DNA of 64,000 nt from Paenibacillus massiliensis subsp. panacisoli DSM 21345 (GTDB lineage Bacteria > Bacillota > Bacilli > Paenibacillales > Paenibacillaceae), in NCBI RefSeq assembly GCF_000426545.1, contig NZ_KE384534.1:547115-611114 (forward strand), read 5' to 3'. A program made the position numbers and the translations under genes. The notes under the pieces are model-generated. The model ran no database searches. It saw only the letters and a list, made by a program, of their open reading frames with translations, and was not told where the DNA came from. How positions within the stretch are numbered: the stretch's first letter is position 1; each line of letters starts with the position of its first letter. Positions 53,046 to 61,159 of this stretch are shown one piece after another.

Positions 53046-53756
53046 TTAATGCATAAAATAGTGCGCAGTAAAATAAATTAAACATCCAATGAGTGGATAT
53101 ATAGATATCAACTTCTGCTTGGAAACTTCGATCTCTTTTAAAATAGAGGTTAATGCCATATATATAAAAATCCCTGCTGAAAAAGCAATTGCTAAACCAG
53201 AAAACTCTCCTAGGAAAGTCCCAATCTTGCTTAAGAATAAAGTAGATGTAACCATCCCAGCTATAGTAAATATGCTTAAACTGAGTAGATATACAAAAAG
53301 TTTGGAGAAGCGCTTAACCAGTGGAAATAGCATCAAAGAAAAGATCATCATCTCAATAGATTTATGTATGAAAATTGACAAAAGAATGACCGTTCCTATC
53401 TTATTTTGGAGTAGTAGTCCAGTGGTCATAATTATTCCATCTACAAAGCTATGGAGACAAGCACCAGTCAGGACTAATTTTATGGAACAATGCACCTGCT
53501 GCTTCGCAGTATGGTTATGAATCTTATAATGAACTAAAAGTGGGATTAGCACCCCAAAGACAACGAAAACAAGTCCATCATGCGATAAATCTGCTGCGAT
53601 TGGAATTAACTCTACGATAGTGAAACTAAGCAGAAGTCCCATATTTAACACGGAAACTTTAGAATAATTCTGTGCGATAATTCTATTATTTAGGTTTACT
53701 ATTACTCCAGAAAGAACAGACAATACAATTAATCCAAAACTAATTAGTATCATCAA
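53046..53756 (-). CDS. ZIP-like metal transporter
   Basis: 236 residues, about seven to eight hydrophobic helices. CLHSFVDGIIMTTG and HKSIEMMIFSLML correspond to ZIP transmembrane helices 4 and 5, where H, D, H and E form the metal site. The standard HEIPEG is altered to HKSIEM, so it is a divergent ZIP and metal transport is only probable. It overlaps the RsoA-like gene by four bases (ATGA), so it is the last gene of the sigma-factor operon. It could act as a sensor for the sigma pair. Confidence 0.65.
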   Translation of the reverse strand: MMILISFGLIVLSVLSGVIVNLNNRIIAQNYSKVSVLNMGLLLSFTIVELIPIAADLSHDGLVFVVFGVLIPLLVHYKIHNHTAKQQVHCSIKLVLTGACLHSFVDGIIMTTGLLLQNKIGTVILLSIFIHKSIEMMIFSLMLFPLVKRFSKLFVYLLSLSIFTIAGMVTSTLFLSKIGTFLGEFSGLAIAFSAGIFIYMALTSILKEIEVSKQKLISIYPLIGCLIYFTAHYFMH

Positions 53757-53968
53757 GGTTTACTCCTTTCTGTGCCTTCCATATCCCAACCATGTACCAC
53801 CTCAATAAATTTGACGATCAGTTCTTGCTTTAAATCATCGCGATTTTGAAAATTAGTTTGCATCAGAGACTTTTTTAATTTTGGTTCAAATCTGTATATA
53901 ATCTCCATCATAGCCTGTTGATTGTTTCGTTTGGCTTTCACAATTAATTCCCTAAGCGTTCCATTCAC
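53753..53968 (-). CDS. RsoA-like region-2 sigma subunit
   Basis: 71 residues resembling only sigma-70 region 2 or the conjugative-transposon HTH family: LRELIVKAKRNNQQAMMEII, RFEPKLKKSL, LKQELIVKFIEVV. B. subtilis RsoA (YvrHa) is of similar size and supplies region 2 to SigO. GTG start behind GGGGAGGGGAGAAA, overlapping the YvrJ-like stop. Read with its partner 54122-54550 it forms a two-piece sigma factor. Confidence 0.65.
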   Translation of the reverse strand: MNGTLRELIVKAKRNNQQAMMEIIYRFEPKLKKSLMQTNFQNRDDLKQELIVKFIEVVHGWDMEGTERSKP

Positions 53969-54129
53969 TTTCTCCCCTCCCCAGAATTCCTTTTGATAAC
54001 CTCAATCAGATTAACTATTGATTCACTTAAAACATCAATTTTTTTCTCGAATCTAAGCAACAAGTATAATGTTACTCCTATTGGAAACCCCATATTAGCA
54101 ATAATTTGCACCCAAGATGCGTCATCCAT
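53965..54129 (-). CDS. YvrJ-family small protein
   Basis: 54 residues: one hydrophobic segment WVQIIANMGFPIGVTLYLLL followed by RFEKKIDVLSESIVNLIEV, the exact style of YvrJ family proteins (one TM then coiled coil). Encoded between the two sigma pieces, as YvrJ lies beside SigO/RsoA in Bacillus. ATG overlaps the sigma gene stop by eight bases. Function unknown. Confidence 0.75.
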   Translation of the reverse strand: MDDASWVQIIANMGFPIGVTLYLLLRFEKKIDVLSESIVNLIEVIKRNSGEGRK

Positions 54130-54550
54130 GTTCCTTCCCCCTTAATTTACTGATTCCCTCTCGCATTTTCGTTAAAGCGGTTCTCCTTGTTTTTGACACA
54201 CTTTGCTGAGTGACTTGCAGCAGTATAGCTATCTCTTTATCCTTCAATTCTTGCATGATCCATAAATTCAACACTTGACGTTCTCTCGTTGTTAGATTCA
54301 TGAAAACAGAGTACACATGAGGATCACTAAGTTCATTTTCTAATTTTCCAGAAGGATGATTCATATATTCGTCTTCAATGACTGATCCCAGGTTTGTATC
54401 ATCACTGTTATCCATAATCAGTGCAAAACGTTCATTGAATTTCCGATTGCTTTTGTCGAAATTAATAGCATTGTAATGTAGCATACTAGAGATATATCCA
54501 ACAAACCTTTTTTCTACCTCTTCATATTTTAGAGATTTATTGTGTGACAT
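54122..54550 (-). CDS. SigO-like region-4 sigma subunit
   Basis: 142 residues. The C-terminal half is sigma-70 region 4 (LTTRERQVLNLWIMQELKD, KEIAILLQVTQQSVSKTRRTA), while the N-terminal half lacks a normal region 2. That is the SigO (YvrI) plan, which works with RsoA. ATG is behind TAAGGGGGGATAGT. Alternatively it may be a UviA/bacteriocin-type regulator. With LexA-like box upstream, the pair may respond to DNA damage. Confidence 0.7.
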   Translation of the reverse strand: MSHNKSLKYEEVEKRFVGYISSMLHYNAINFDKSNRKFNERFALIMDNSDDTNLGSVIEDEYMNHPSGKLENELSDPHVYSVFMNLTTRERQVLNLWIMQELKDKEIAILLQVTQQSVSKTRRTALTKMREGISKLRGKEHG

Positions 54551-54604
54551 ATACTATCCCCCCCTTAATATATAAAGAGATCTTCAATGAGGAATAAACA
54601 ACCA

Positions 54605-54628
54605 TAAATAGAACATTTGTTCTATTTA
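54605..54628. promoter_or_regulatory. LexA(DinR)-like SOS box before the sigma operon
   Basis: TAAATAGAAC-ATTT-GTTCTATTTA: 10-base perfect arms containing GAACNNNNGTTC, the Bacillus LexA core. It lies 55 bases upstream of the SigO-like start, next to a TACAAT-like -10 on the minus strand. Confidence 0.6.
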
Positions 54629-54669
54629 TTGTACTATTTTTTGATCATTGGATGCATTAACAAATTATC

Positions 54670-54834
54670 GGACACTGAGGGAATGTTTCATTCGGTATAC
54701 CGAGGGTTTGCCTCCAGCTTCCTTCAGATTCAACCTAGCAGTCGATACCCTTGCCTTCAACTAAAAGTTCCTACTACCAAGTCTGTAGCGGATTGACCCC
54801 GTCAAGTTATCGCCCATGCCGGGCTCACGCGCAC
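54670..54834 (-). mobile_element. 5' fragment of a group II intron
   Basis: On the minus strand the stretch starts GTGCGCGTGAG (the GUGYG 5' end) and continues with AGACTTGGTAGTAGGAAC, GAAGGCAAGGGT and GAATCTGAAGGAAGCTGGAGG, well-known domain I elements of bacterial group II introns. No reverse transcriptase or domain V follows, so it is truncated and inactive. Confidence 0.75.
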
Positions 54835-54840
54835 AAAAAA

Positions 54841-54875
54841 AGTAGCTTGTTCTTTAGAGAACAAGCTACTTTTTA
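54841..54875. terminator. Bidirectional hairpin terminator
   Basis: AGTAGCTTGTTCT pairs with AGAACAAGCTACT (13 bp), with A and T runs on both sides. It ends the minus-strand gene at 54892 and separates it from the intron. Confidence 0.85.
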
Positions 54876-54891
54876 GAAAATATCAAGCTAC

Positions 54892-55209
54892 TCAGACGAA
54901 TTTAAAACCAGGTAACGAGGTGGTTTGGCTGTATCGCATCAAGTTTTTGTTGATAGTGAATACCCAGACAGAACCTTGGGCTCTACCAGAGATAATGCCA
55001 CCTTGAGTAATATAGTAGCCAACGTACCATCCAGGAAAATGAGGGTAGCCGGATGTAACAATGTACTCACGGCAACCAGAGCATTGATAAAAATTACCAC
55101 CAACAAGCTCCGTGACTTTGTTTCCATTTGAGTCTTCTACACGAGGTGCTTGACCTTTGATCTCCATGCGATGACCATTAGCCAATACTGGACATGGATT
55201 TTCTGCCAT
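54892..55209 (-). CDS. Unknown small protein with Cys motif
   Basis: 105 residues; CSGCREYIVTSG in the centre, Pro/Gly-rich, no family recognised. RBS AAAGGGAGAGATTGAT before the ATG. Stands alone on the minus strand between two terminators. Possibly secreted or metal-binding, but no signal is visible. Confidence 0.55.
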   Translation of the reverse strand: MAENPCPVLANGHRMEIKGQAPRVEDSNGNKVTELVGGNFYQCSGCREYIVTSGYPHFPGWYVGYYITQGGIISGRAQGSVWVFTINKNLMRYSQTTSLPGFKFV

Positions 55210-55400
55210 ATCAATCTCTCCCTTTATAATTATTAAAGAGCGTTCAACTGCTGTTGTTGATCGCGCTTATGTTAGATAAAGAGATTTGGAACCATAAGAA
55301 TACAACCTGTCGCAAAAACAAAATTATAAAGATCGAAACTCATTTGGATTTTAAACGTAAAATATGGTAGAGTTATCCTAAAATAGAAAGGAGTATTACA

Positions 55401-56009
55401 ATGATGAAAAGATTATCATGGATACTGGGGTTAACTTTATTGTCAGCCGCATTAGTGGCCGGCTGTAGTCAAGATTCCAGTTCTAAACCATCTACCCCAC
55501 AAACTACTGCTGAGAATCCAGGAACAGAAGCGGAGACTCCAGCCAATAATTCAAATATTGAAAATTCAATAGAAGAAGCCATCAAAGCCGCGGAGGCATA
55601 TAAATTGAAAGAATATACTATTAGTGAGGTTCCAGAGACCCCCTTGGCTGAGGAGATCCTTTCTAAACGTAATGAAGAAATGGAGCCTTTTTTCGCACAA
55701 AGTTTTCAAGAAAAACCCGTTCACTTAAGTCATGTTTCATTAGTGCTACGAGTCGCTGAGAGTCAACAAGCTTTAACAAGGCCCGAAAATATGGAATTTG
55801 AGGTTTCTCAGGAGGCAGAGAATTACGTAGATTTGGATTACACAATGGATTTCTTACTTGAAAAAGAAAACGGAGATAGTGAGCGTATCCCCTTAAAAGG
55901 AGTCCTAACACTCGTAAACAAAAATGAAAAATGGCTGGTCCAAGCTGATAATTTTGACAAATTAGCTTTTAAAGACCTTGTTCCAGAAAATGTTATTCCT
56001 AAAGAATAA
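55401..56009 (+). CDS. Lipoprotein
   Basis: 202 residues with a lipoprotein signal: MMKRLSWILGLTL then lipobox LVAGC (Cys about 22). After a Ser/Thr/Pro linker, a domain with EEIFL-like helices and LSHVSLVLRVAE, then strands (YVDLDYTMDFLL). Function unknown; it stands alone with RBS GAAAGGAGTATTAC and a terminator after it. Confidence 0.7.
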   Translation: MMKRLSWILGLTLLSAALVAGCSQDSSSKPSTPQTTAENPGTEAETPANNSNIENSIEEAIKAAEAYKLKEYTISEVPETPLAEEILSKRNEEMEPFFAQSFQEKPVHLSHVSLVLRVAESQQALTRPENMEFEVSQEAENYVDLDYTMDFLLEKENGDSERIPLKGVLTLVNKNEKWLVQADNFDKLAFKDLVPENVIPKE

Positions 56010-56036
56010 GTACAATGTAAATCTAATGATGTGAAG

Positions 56037-56059
56037 AGCCGTAGAAACTATCTACGGCT
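56037..56059 (+). terminator. Hairpin terminator
   Basis: AGCCGTAGA pairs with TCTACGGCT (nine pairs), then TGTTCTC. Confidence 0.6.
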
Positions 56060-56091
56060 TGTTCTCTGCATCTTAGATTGAAAAATGTCAG

Positions 56092-56211
56092 TTAATGCTC
56101 TACTCCGTGGCCATTTGGGTAAGAGGGAGTTGATCCATTATTAGCTGGAGGAACTATTATGAAGCTACATAGCCCCAGGACTATTAATGTTGAGATAATG
56201 GCTTTTTTCAT
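56092..56211 (-). CDS. Phr/AloP-like secreted signalling propeptide
   Basis: 39 residues: MKKA, a hydrophobic leader (about 4-20), then PPANNGSTPSYPNGHGVEH. This is the pattern of Phr/Alo quorum-sensing propeptides, whose C-terminus is cut to 5-7 residues. The His-Gly-rich end recalls Paenibacillus Alo peptides (as I remember). RBS AAAGGAGG lies inside the 3' end of the receptor-like frame, which it overlaps by 47 bases. Confidence 0.6.
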   Translation of the reverse strand: MKKAIISTLIVLGLCSFIIVPPANNGSTPSYPNGHGVEH

Positions 56212-57060
56212 TTGCGAACTCCTCCTTTAAAATTGAAACCATCCTTTGATTATACAACTGTTTTTGTCCTTCGCTAGCGAGGTCTCGGTGTGCTTCAAAC
56301 AAAGCAATGCATTTTCTAAACGCTGCTATGTCTTTAAAGCTATCAGAGGCTACTAATGCTTGTAGTGTATTATGTATGGCATCCTCGTTATTACCATGCT
56401 TAAATTTGTACAAAGCCATCATGTAATAATAGCTTGGTAAATATTTTGTTTTCCGATTCTGCTCTCTGTAGTAGCAAATTAATTCTACTATATCTGCTTG
56501 GAAATCTTCTAGTATACTATCTACGTTATGACCATGCATTAAAGCTGATTCTAGGGTGGTAATTAACCCTGGAAGGAGTTCTTCTGTTCTTGAATTTTTG
56601 AGAAATTTCACATACGAATTCAGTGATTCAAATTTACCCTCTAATAGATCGACTATGAATGTGTTACCTTTAGCAATAGCTTGAAAAAACTGATCTCTTC
56701 TGCTGCTTGCGGGCTCCCGTCATCTAGCCAACAAAGATCAGAATACTTCTCGATACATTCCCTTGCCTCCTGAAAATTCCCTTTTTTGTGGAGAGCAATA
56801 CCTGTCATCATATACCCGTACCCATAGTAGTAAACGAGGTGTCTTTCCCGTTCACCATATTTATATGGTTTACCCGATTTTAAAAAACCTCTTTGTTGCC
56901 GTAATACGGTTTCTCCTGAGATTAAAAGCTTACTTGCAATTTCTAACGTTCTATCCCATTCTTCCAGAAAGTATGAAGCCCTGAGAAGATCAACTAGTGA
57001 GTCAATTCTCATACCCTCTAAATGCAGATCATCCAAATGAATACCTCCATTTAATTCCAT
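56165..57060 (-). pseudogene. Frameshifted TPR receptor of the peptide (AloR/Rap-like)
   Basis: Two minus-strand frames fit together: one starts MELNGGIHLDDLHL and ends after SFFKLLLKVTHS; the other continues FQAIAKGNTFIVDLLEGKFE. Adding one T to a run of T in ATCAGTTTTTTC (about 56680) joins them into about 300 residues of TPR-like helices (ASYFLEEWDRTLEIASKL, YYMMALYKFKHGNNEDAI). The usual N-terminal HTH of Alo-type receptors is not present upstream, so the gene appears truncated as well as frameshifted. A sequencing error could also explain the shift. Confidence 0.6.
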
Positions 57061-57117
57061 ATACTCCAATTTTATATATTAATCTTCCATAGGTCAATTA
57101 CTTAATGCAACCTTACC

Positions 57118-57144
57118 AGCTCATTTTACAGGCCAAAATGAGCT
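57118..57144. repeat. Inverted repeat upstream of the receptor gene
   Basis: AGCTCATTTT and AAAATGAGCT, perfect ten-base arms with a seven-base spacer, about 60 bases upstream of the receptor-like start. It may be an operator or terminator. Confidence 0.45.
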
Positions 57145-57225
57145 TCCAGAATGATTAGCAAAGATTAGAGTGCAATTGTGTATCACAGTCCGCGTTTGCT
57201 CTTGTATGATGGCTTGTTGTGAGTG

Positions 57226-57580
57226 GGGCAATCTGGATCAGACTCTTTCCTTGATTCTGCTCAAAAAGCTCATGGGATATCTACGGCGAAATTGAAAAGC
57301 GATTACTTTTCCTGCAATACTAATTACACCTACTATGTAAAAAAAGTCCGTATTAGTGTCGCGCTTAAATTTCCGACAAAAGACGTTTTGTTGCAAATGG
57401 TAGGTGATATAGGATCGATTGAGTGTGAGCAGATGATTTGATTTCGTTATTGTAATGGGAAATTGATTTCACATTAACTGAGTTCGTGAAATATGTGCAA
57501 GGTAAAGAACTGTATCCAGTGATCACAATTAAGGTCGATAAAACTCCGTTTACTAGATTCGATTCCTATTTAAGGTAATT
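57226..57580 (+). pseudogene. Degenerate ORF related to 52171-52620
   Basis: A first frame reads HGISTAKLKSDYFSCNTNY and stops at 57439. Another frame a little farther on reads FVKYVQGKELYPVITIKV, then DKTPFTRFDSYL and a stop. The second piece matches the ORF at 52.4 kb. Decayed in both places. The remainder to 57802 shows no gene. Confidence 0.45.
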
Positions 57581-57802
57581 ATAGTAGGGTGGGATCTTAT
57601 GGCCGTATTGAAACACTGTTAGAAGGGCGTTAAGAACTTCCACAGGCACTATAAGTAGAATTTTGATACTTTAATACTAGATAAAGTTTCTTCATATGGT
57701 ACAATTAGTGCATCTGTTCTAAGCATAACTCACTAATATAGTACAGTTACGATATCAAAACTAAAATTCAATTAATAAAATATAAAAACAGGGGTGGCAG
57801 GC

Positions 57803-58753
57803 ATGAGTAAACAAGGAAAGGTTATCTCTTTCATAAACATGAAAGGAGGAGTTGGTAAAACAACCTTAAGTATTGGAATCGCAGATTACTTGGCTAGGTA
57901 TGCCGAAAAGAAGGTTCTAATGATTGATATTGACCCTCAGTTTAATGCAACTCACTCATTGTTGGATACATATTTAGAAAATAAGAATATTGCAAAGAAT
58001 AATTCTGACGAAGTTGAGATTATAGATGATCTACAAGTCGAACTATCATTTTCACAAAAAGTAGAGGAAGAAGAGAGTGATGAAGAAGAAATAGATTCTT
58101 TTTATAGTAGTGTATTAAAAGGAAATAAAACAATTTTCCAGTTATTCAAACCTCAGTTAGACGTTACTCATAGAGCTAACGTGCCTAAAGCCGAAGACAT
58201 AATTATTAATGTGAAAGAGAACTTAGATATTGTATGCGGGGATTTGAATCTAGTATTAGCTAATAAAAGCAGTGACCATAGTCTAGTTAAGAGGTTACGG
58301 AATTTCATTGCCATAAATAAACTAAAGGAAGAATATGACTATATTTTGATTGACTGTCCACCCACATTAACAATATATACTGACAGTGCTTTATTAGCTT
58401 CTGATTTTTACTTAATACCAAATAGAGTTGATAGATATTCAATAATTGGAATAGACTCTTTACAGAAGGCAGTAAGTAGTTTAATAGAAGATGATCAAAC
58501 CCCTTTAAAGTGCTTAGGCATTATATATACTATGATTAATAAGAAAATTAGTTCTAAACAACAAAAAATAAGAGAAGATTTTGAATCTAAAAAATCTGTA
58601 AATTCATTGGATATTTTTGACTCTGTAAGCCATACAGTGAACCATATTCAATATGGATATAGTGGTACTTTACCTACCAGATATAAATCATCTTTAGAGG
58701 ATATTTCAGCTATAACTCTAGAAATGATACGAAAAATTGAGGCACTACAATAA
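57803..58753 (+). CDS. ParA-like ATPase
   Basis: About 316 residues. Deviant Walker A MKGGVGKTTLSIGIA at the N-terminus, DIDPQFNATHSLLD (A'), DYILIDCPPTLTIYTDSAL (Walker B) and PNRVDRYSIIGIDSL are typical of ParA. An acidic insert (EEEESDEEE) lies near residue 95. ATG 57803 is preferred over GTG 57794. No ParB partner is adjacent; the next two genes are unknown and coupled. So besides partition, a defence or signalling use is possible. The AT-rich codons contrast with the Tad region. Confidence 0.75.
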   Translation: MSKQGKVISFINMKGGVGKTTLSIGIADYLARYAEKKVLMIDIDPQFNATHSLLDTYLENKNIAKNNSDEVEIIDDLQVELSFSQKVEEEESDEEEIDSFYSSVLKGNKTIFQLFKPQLDVTHRANVPKAEDIIINVKENLDIVCGDLNLVLANKSSDHSLVKRLRNFIAINKLKEEYDYILIDCPPTLTIYTDSALLASDFYLIPNRVDRYSIIGIDSLQKAVSSLIEDDQTPLKCLGIIYTMINKKISSKQQKIREDFESKKSVNSLDIFDSVSHTVNHIQYGYSGTLPTRYKSSLEDISAITLEMIRKIEALQ

Positions 58754-58774
58754 ACGCTGAAGGGAGGAGCTAAT

Positions 58775-59101
58775 GTGGAAGAACTCATTATATATAAAAA
58801 TGAATTGAAGAATTCTAATCCAGCAAGATATAAGGTTATAGGGATAGTTTCCAAAATGTTACTTTCGAGAGAGCTGTTCAATAAAAATGAAGAGATAATT
58901 GATTTTCTAAAGTATGTAATGGAAATTGAATTTAAAGAGTATGTTATTGCTTCGAGAACTTTAATTGTTGCTCGTACAGTTAGAGTAATTGAAGGTTTTT
59001 CGGATAAAGGATATTTGGATTGTAAAAAAAGATTGTACAAATACATTGATTCTAAAATCATTGATCCTAATAAAAAAAATATTTTTGATGGATGGTTATA
59101 G
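58775..59101 (+). CDS. Unknown small protein next to ParA-like
   Basis: 108 residues, helical and basic, GTG start behind GGGAGGAGCTAAT. No family recognised. It lies between the ParA-like ATPase and the 59105 protein with only 3 bases to the latter, so they are probably one operon. Confidence 0.55.
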   Translation: MEELIIYKNELKNSNPARYKVIGIVSKMLLSRELFNKNEEIIDFLKYVMEIEFKEYVIASRTLIVARTVRVIEGFSDKGYLDCKKRLYKYIDSKIIDPNKKNIFDGWL

Positions 59102-59104
59102 AAT

Positions 59105-59788
59105 ATGAAGTATGTGGGGATAGAAATTTGCAAAGAAGAAATAAATACTTTAATTCAGTATCTGGAGAATTATTCAATCAAACATAACAAAGGTACTTTT
59201 GATCAAATAACAAAGGAGTTTTATAGGCTCGTCTCTAAACAGATTATTTTTTTTAAATTTATGTTAGAAGCATATCCGAAAACCTACGCGATCAAAGTGA
59301 TTATTTCTGACTTCCTTTCATTAATATTAAATGATTTAAAATCAGAAACAAGGTACTATTACTTAAACCAACGCTCTGTAATTGAAAATTATTTAAGAAT
59401 GATATTAAAGAATGAAATGAAAATTACTCATATTACTAAGCAATCGTTTTTGGATTTAAAACAACAAAATGCAACGGAATTAAGTAAGATAGAATATAAT
59501 AAAATTCTAAATGAGTATAAAATTGCTTGTTCATTTATTCACGGAGGCGACTATCTAAAAGTACATTTAGTAAGTAATTTTGAAGAATGCTTAGAAAGTA
59601 AAACCAAAATATCGGAAAGGCAAAGAAAAAGCCAGATATCCCAGTTCATAGATATGGTAAATATTCTGAATAAATTATTTTTAGTTAATAATACCGAAGA
59701 GATTGATAATTCTTTTCATAGGAACAAAGTGACTCTTGAATACTTAATGGGCAAAAGGTATATGGAGAAATTTTATCGAATCAAATGA
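59105..59788 (+). CDS. Unknown protein, possibly HEPN-like
   Basis: 227 residues, all helical, with RSVIENYLRMILKN and IACSFIHGGDYLKVH. The FIHGG/His context in a helical bundle is a weak resemblance to HEPN-type RNases (R...H), which I would not assert. Its position third in the ParA-like operon and next to a defence-type neighbourhood make abortive infection plausible. The start lacks a strong site, implying coupling. Confidence 0.45.
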   Translation: MKYVGIEICKEEINTLIQYLENYSIKHNKGTFDQITKEFYRLVSKQIIFFKFMLEAYPKTYAIKVIISDFLSLILNDLKSETRYYYLNQRSVIENYLRMILKNEMKITHITKQSFLDLKQQNATELSKIEYNKILNEYKIACSFIHGGDYLKVHLVSNFEECLESKTKISERQRKSQISQFIDMVNILNKLFLVNNTEEIDNSFHRNKVTLEYLMGKRYMEKFYRIK

Positions 59789-59837
59789 TATTGCAGAGAC
59801 TTCAAAAGTTATAATAAACCACTCCATTTACTAGTTT

Positions 59838-59877
59838 AGCCTGAATATAAGTTCCCTAGGGAACTTATATTCAGGCT
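59838..59877. repeat. 40-bp perfect palindrome
   Basis: Two 20-base arms with no spacer (AGCCTGAATATAAGTTCCCT and its complement). It is 50 bases past the end of the ParA-like operon and may terminate transcription in both directions, although T runs are weak. Confidence 0.65.
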
Positions 59878-60017
59878 TTCTGTCGTAACCTAGGTAAAGG
59901 GAATTAAGGATTGGGGTGAAGTATTAATAAAGAATAGCTGGGAGTGTCTTTGACTTGACCATTAATTGATATTTATTGATACTGGAGATAAATACAGAAC
60001 TAGGGGGCTGAACTCAC

Positions 60018-60479
60018 TTGGGATTACTCGTACCATTATTATCGTCTGTTGTAGCACTAGGAGTCTTTCTTGTTCTTCACCTATTAATAGAGCCTAGAAA
60101 AGAAAGGCGTAGAGTGGCCCTTGAAAAACTAGAAAAGCTTTATGGTCCTCTCTATGCGTTAATTGCTGCGAGATATTTTGTAGCAGGAAGATTTCGCAAA
60201 GAAGTTACACTTGGTAGCATTAAGGATCATGAATTTTTGACAAAACGCTACATGGATCAATTCTTTTTAAATAATTCCGGATACGCCTCTCCTAAGCTTA
60301 TTGCAATATGGTCCCAATATGCTTCAGGTGATATGGTAGATTTAGAGACTATACATGAACTGATCAGAACCATTGTAAAAGAGTACAATCATTTAAGAAA
60401 ATCCTTAAAACTTGAATATGATGAAGGAGCAATGGCAACAGGTAGACCAGATTATATAGCACATGAGGACTTTAGATAG
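60018..60479 (+). CDS. Unknown membrane-anchored protein
   Basis: 153 residues: one N-terminal transmembrane helix (about 2-24), basic stop region (EPRKERRRV), then a helical cytoplasmic domain. TTG start behind AGGGGGCTG. First of several membrane-linked genes in the AT-rich island; function unknown. Confidence 0.55.
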   Translation: MGLLVPLLSSVVALGVFLVLHLLIEPRKERRRVALEKLEKLYGPLYALIAARYFVAGRFRKEVTLGSIKDHEFLTKRYMDQFFLNNSGYASPKLIAIWSQYASGDMVDLETIHELIRTIVKEYNHLRKSLKLEYDEGAMATGRPDYIAHEDFR

Positions 60480-60548
60480 AACTTTCAAAGTGTTATTGGG
60501 TTCAGGAGTTGGAATGTTTTTGAAATCTTGATATTGGAGGGTAAACTG

Positions 60549-61088
60549 ATGTATTTAGAATCAAGTGACTGGATAGCAGTAACAAATATGATAGCTACGT
60601 TAACATTATCAATTTTTGTGTATAAGGCAACTAAAAAGTCAGCTGATGCAACTGAGGAAACGAGAAAGCTGACAGAGGAATCAGTAAAGCTTAGTAAGCT
60701 GATACATGACATTCAGCAACAAGAGTCTTCAAAAATTAGAAATTCATTAAGAATACAATATACTGATATTCTTCAAAGAAAGACAGCGAAAATACTAAAT
60801 TCAATAACTACCCATGATGCAATGAGGATTCATCAAGAAATTTCAAAAAATTTCGATTCATACCATCATGGCATTTCACCTGAAAATTTAGCTCTTAGTT
60901 TTAATGAAGAAGAAGTCGAGACTATTAACAATGCATGGACTATTCTAAACGACTACATAGACAATTACTATAGCATTACTTATAAAGGACAGGATATGGG
61001 GAAATTAGCAGAAAAGGCAGATGGGCCTATTCTGGCTTTTGAAGGAGTAAAATTCTTATTGCAAGATATAAGACGTAGAGGTATATAA
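60549..61088 (+). CDS. Unknown membrane protein with coiled coil
   Basis: About 179 residues, one N-terminal TM (WIAVTNMIATLTLSIFVYK), followed by a coiled-coil-like helix (TRKLTEESVKLSKLI) and a helical domain. ATG 60549 follows GGAGGG. Together with 60018 it gives two consecutive TM-plus-helical proteins; no family recognised. Confidence 0.55.
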   Translation: MYLESSDWIAVTNMIATLTLSIFVYKATKKSADATEETRKLTEESVKLSKLIHDIQQQESSKIRNSLRIQYTDILQRKTAKILNSITTHDAMRIHQEISKNFDSYHHGISPENLALSFNEEEVETINNAWTILNDYIDNYYSITYKGQDMGKLAEKADGPILAFEGVKFLLQDIRRRGI

Positions 61089-61159
61089 AACCGCTTTGGA
61101 AAAATCATGGTTGCATATTTTATTCCGTAAATATAACAATTTAGAAGGAGCTAATTGTA

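Noticed and set aside
53089..53520. 143-codon plus-strand frame
   Set aside because: It lies opposite the ZIP-like gene, which has transporter motifs and operon overlaps.
54457..54470. TTTTGTCGAAA, a perfect Spo0A-like box
   Set aside because: It lies inside the SigO-like coding sequence, where the codons for N-F-D-K-S explain it.
58648..59133. Long minus-strand frame opposite the ParA-like operon
   Set aside because: Shadow of AT-rich coding genes with clear ParA motifs on the other strand.
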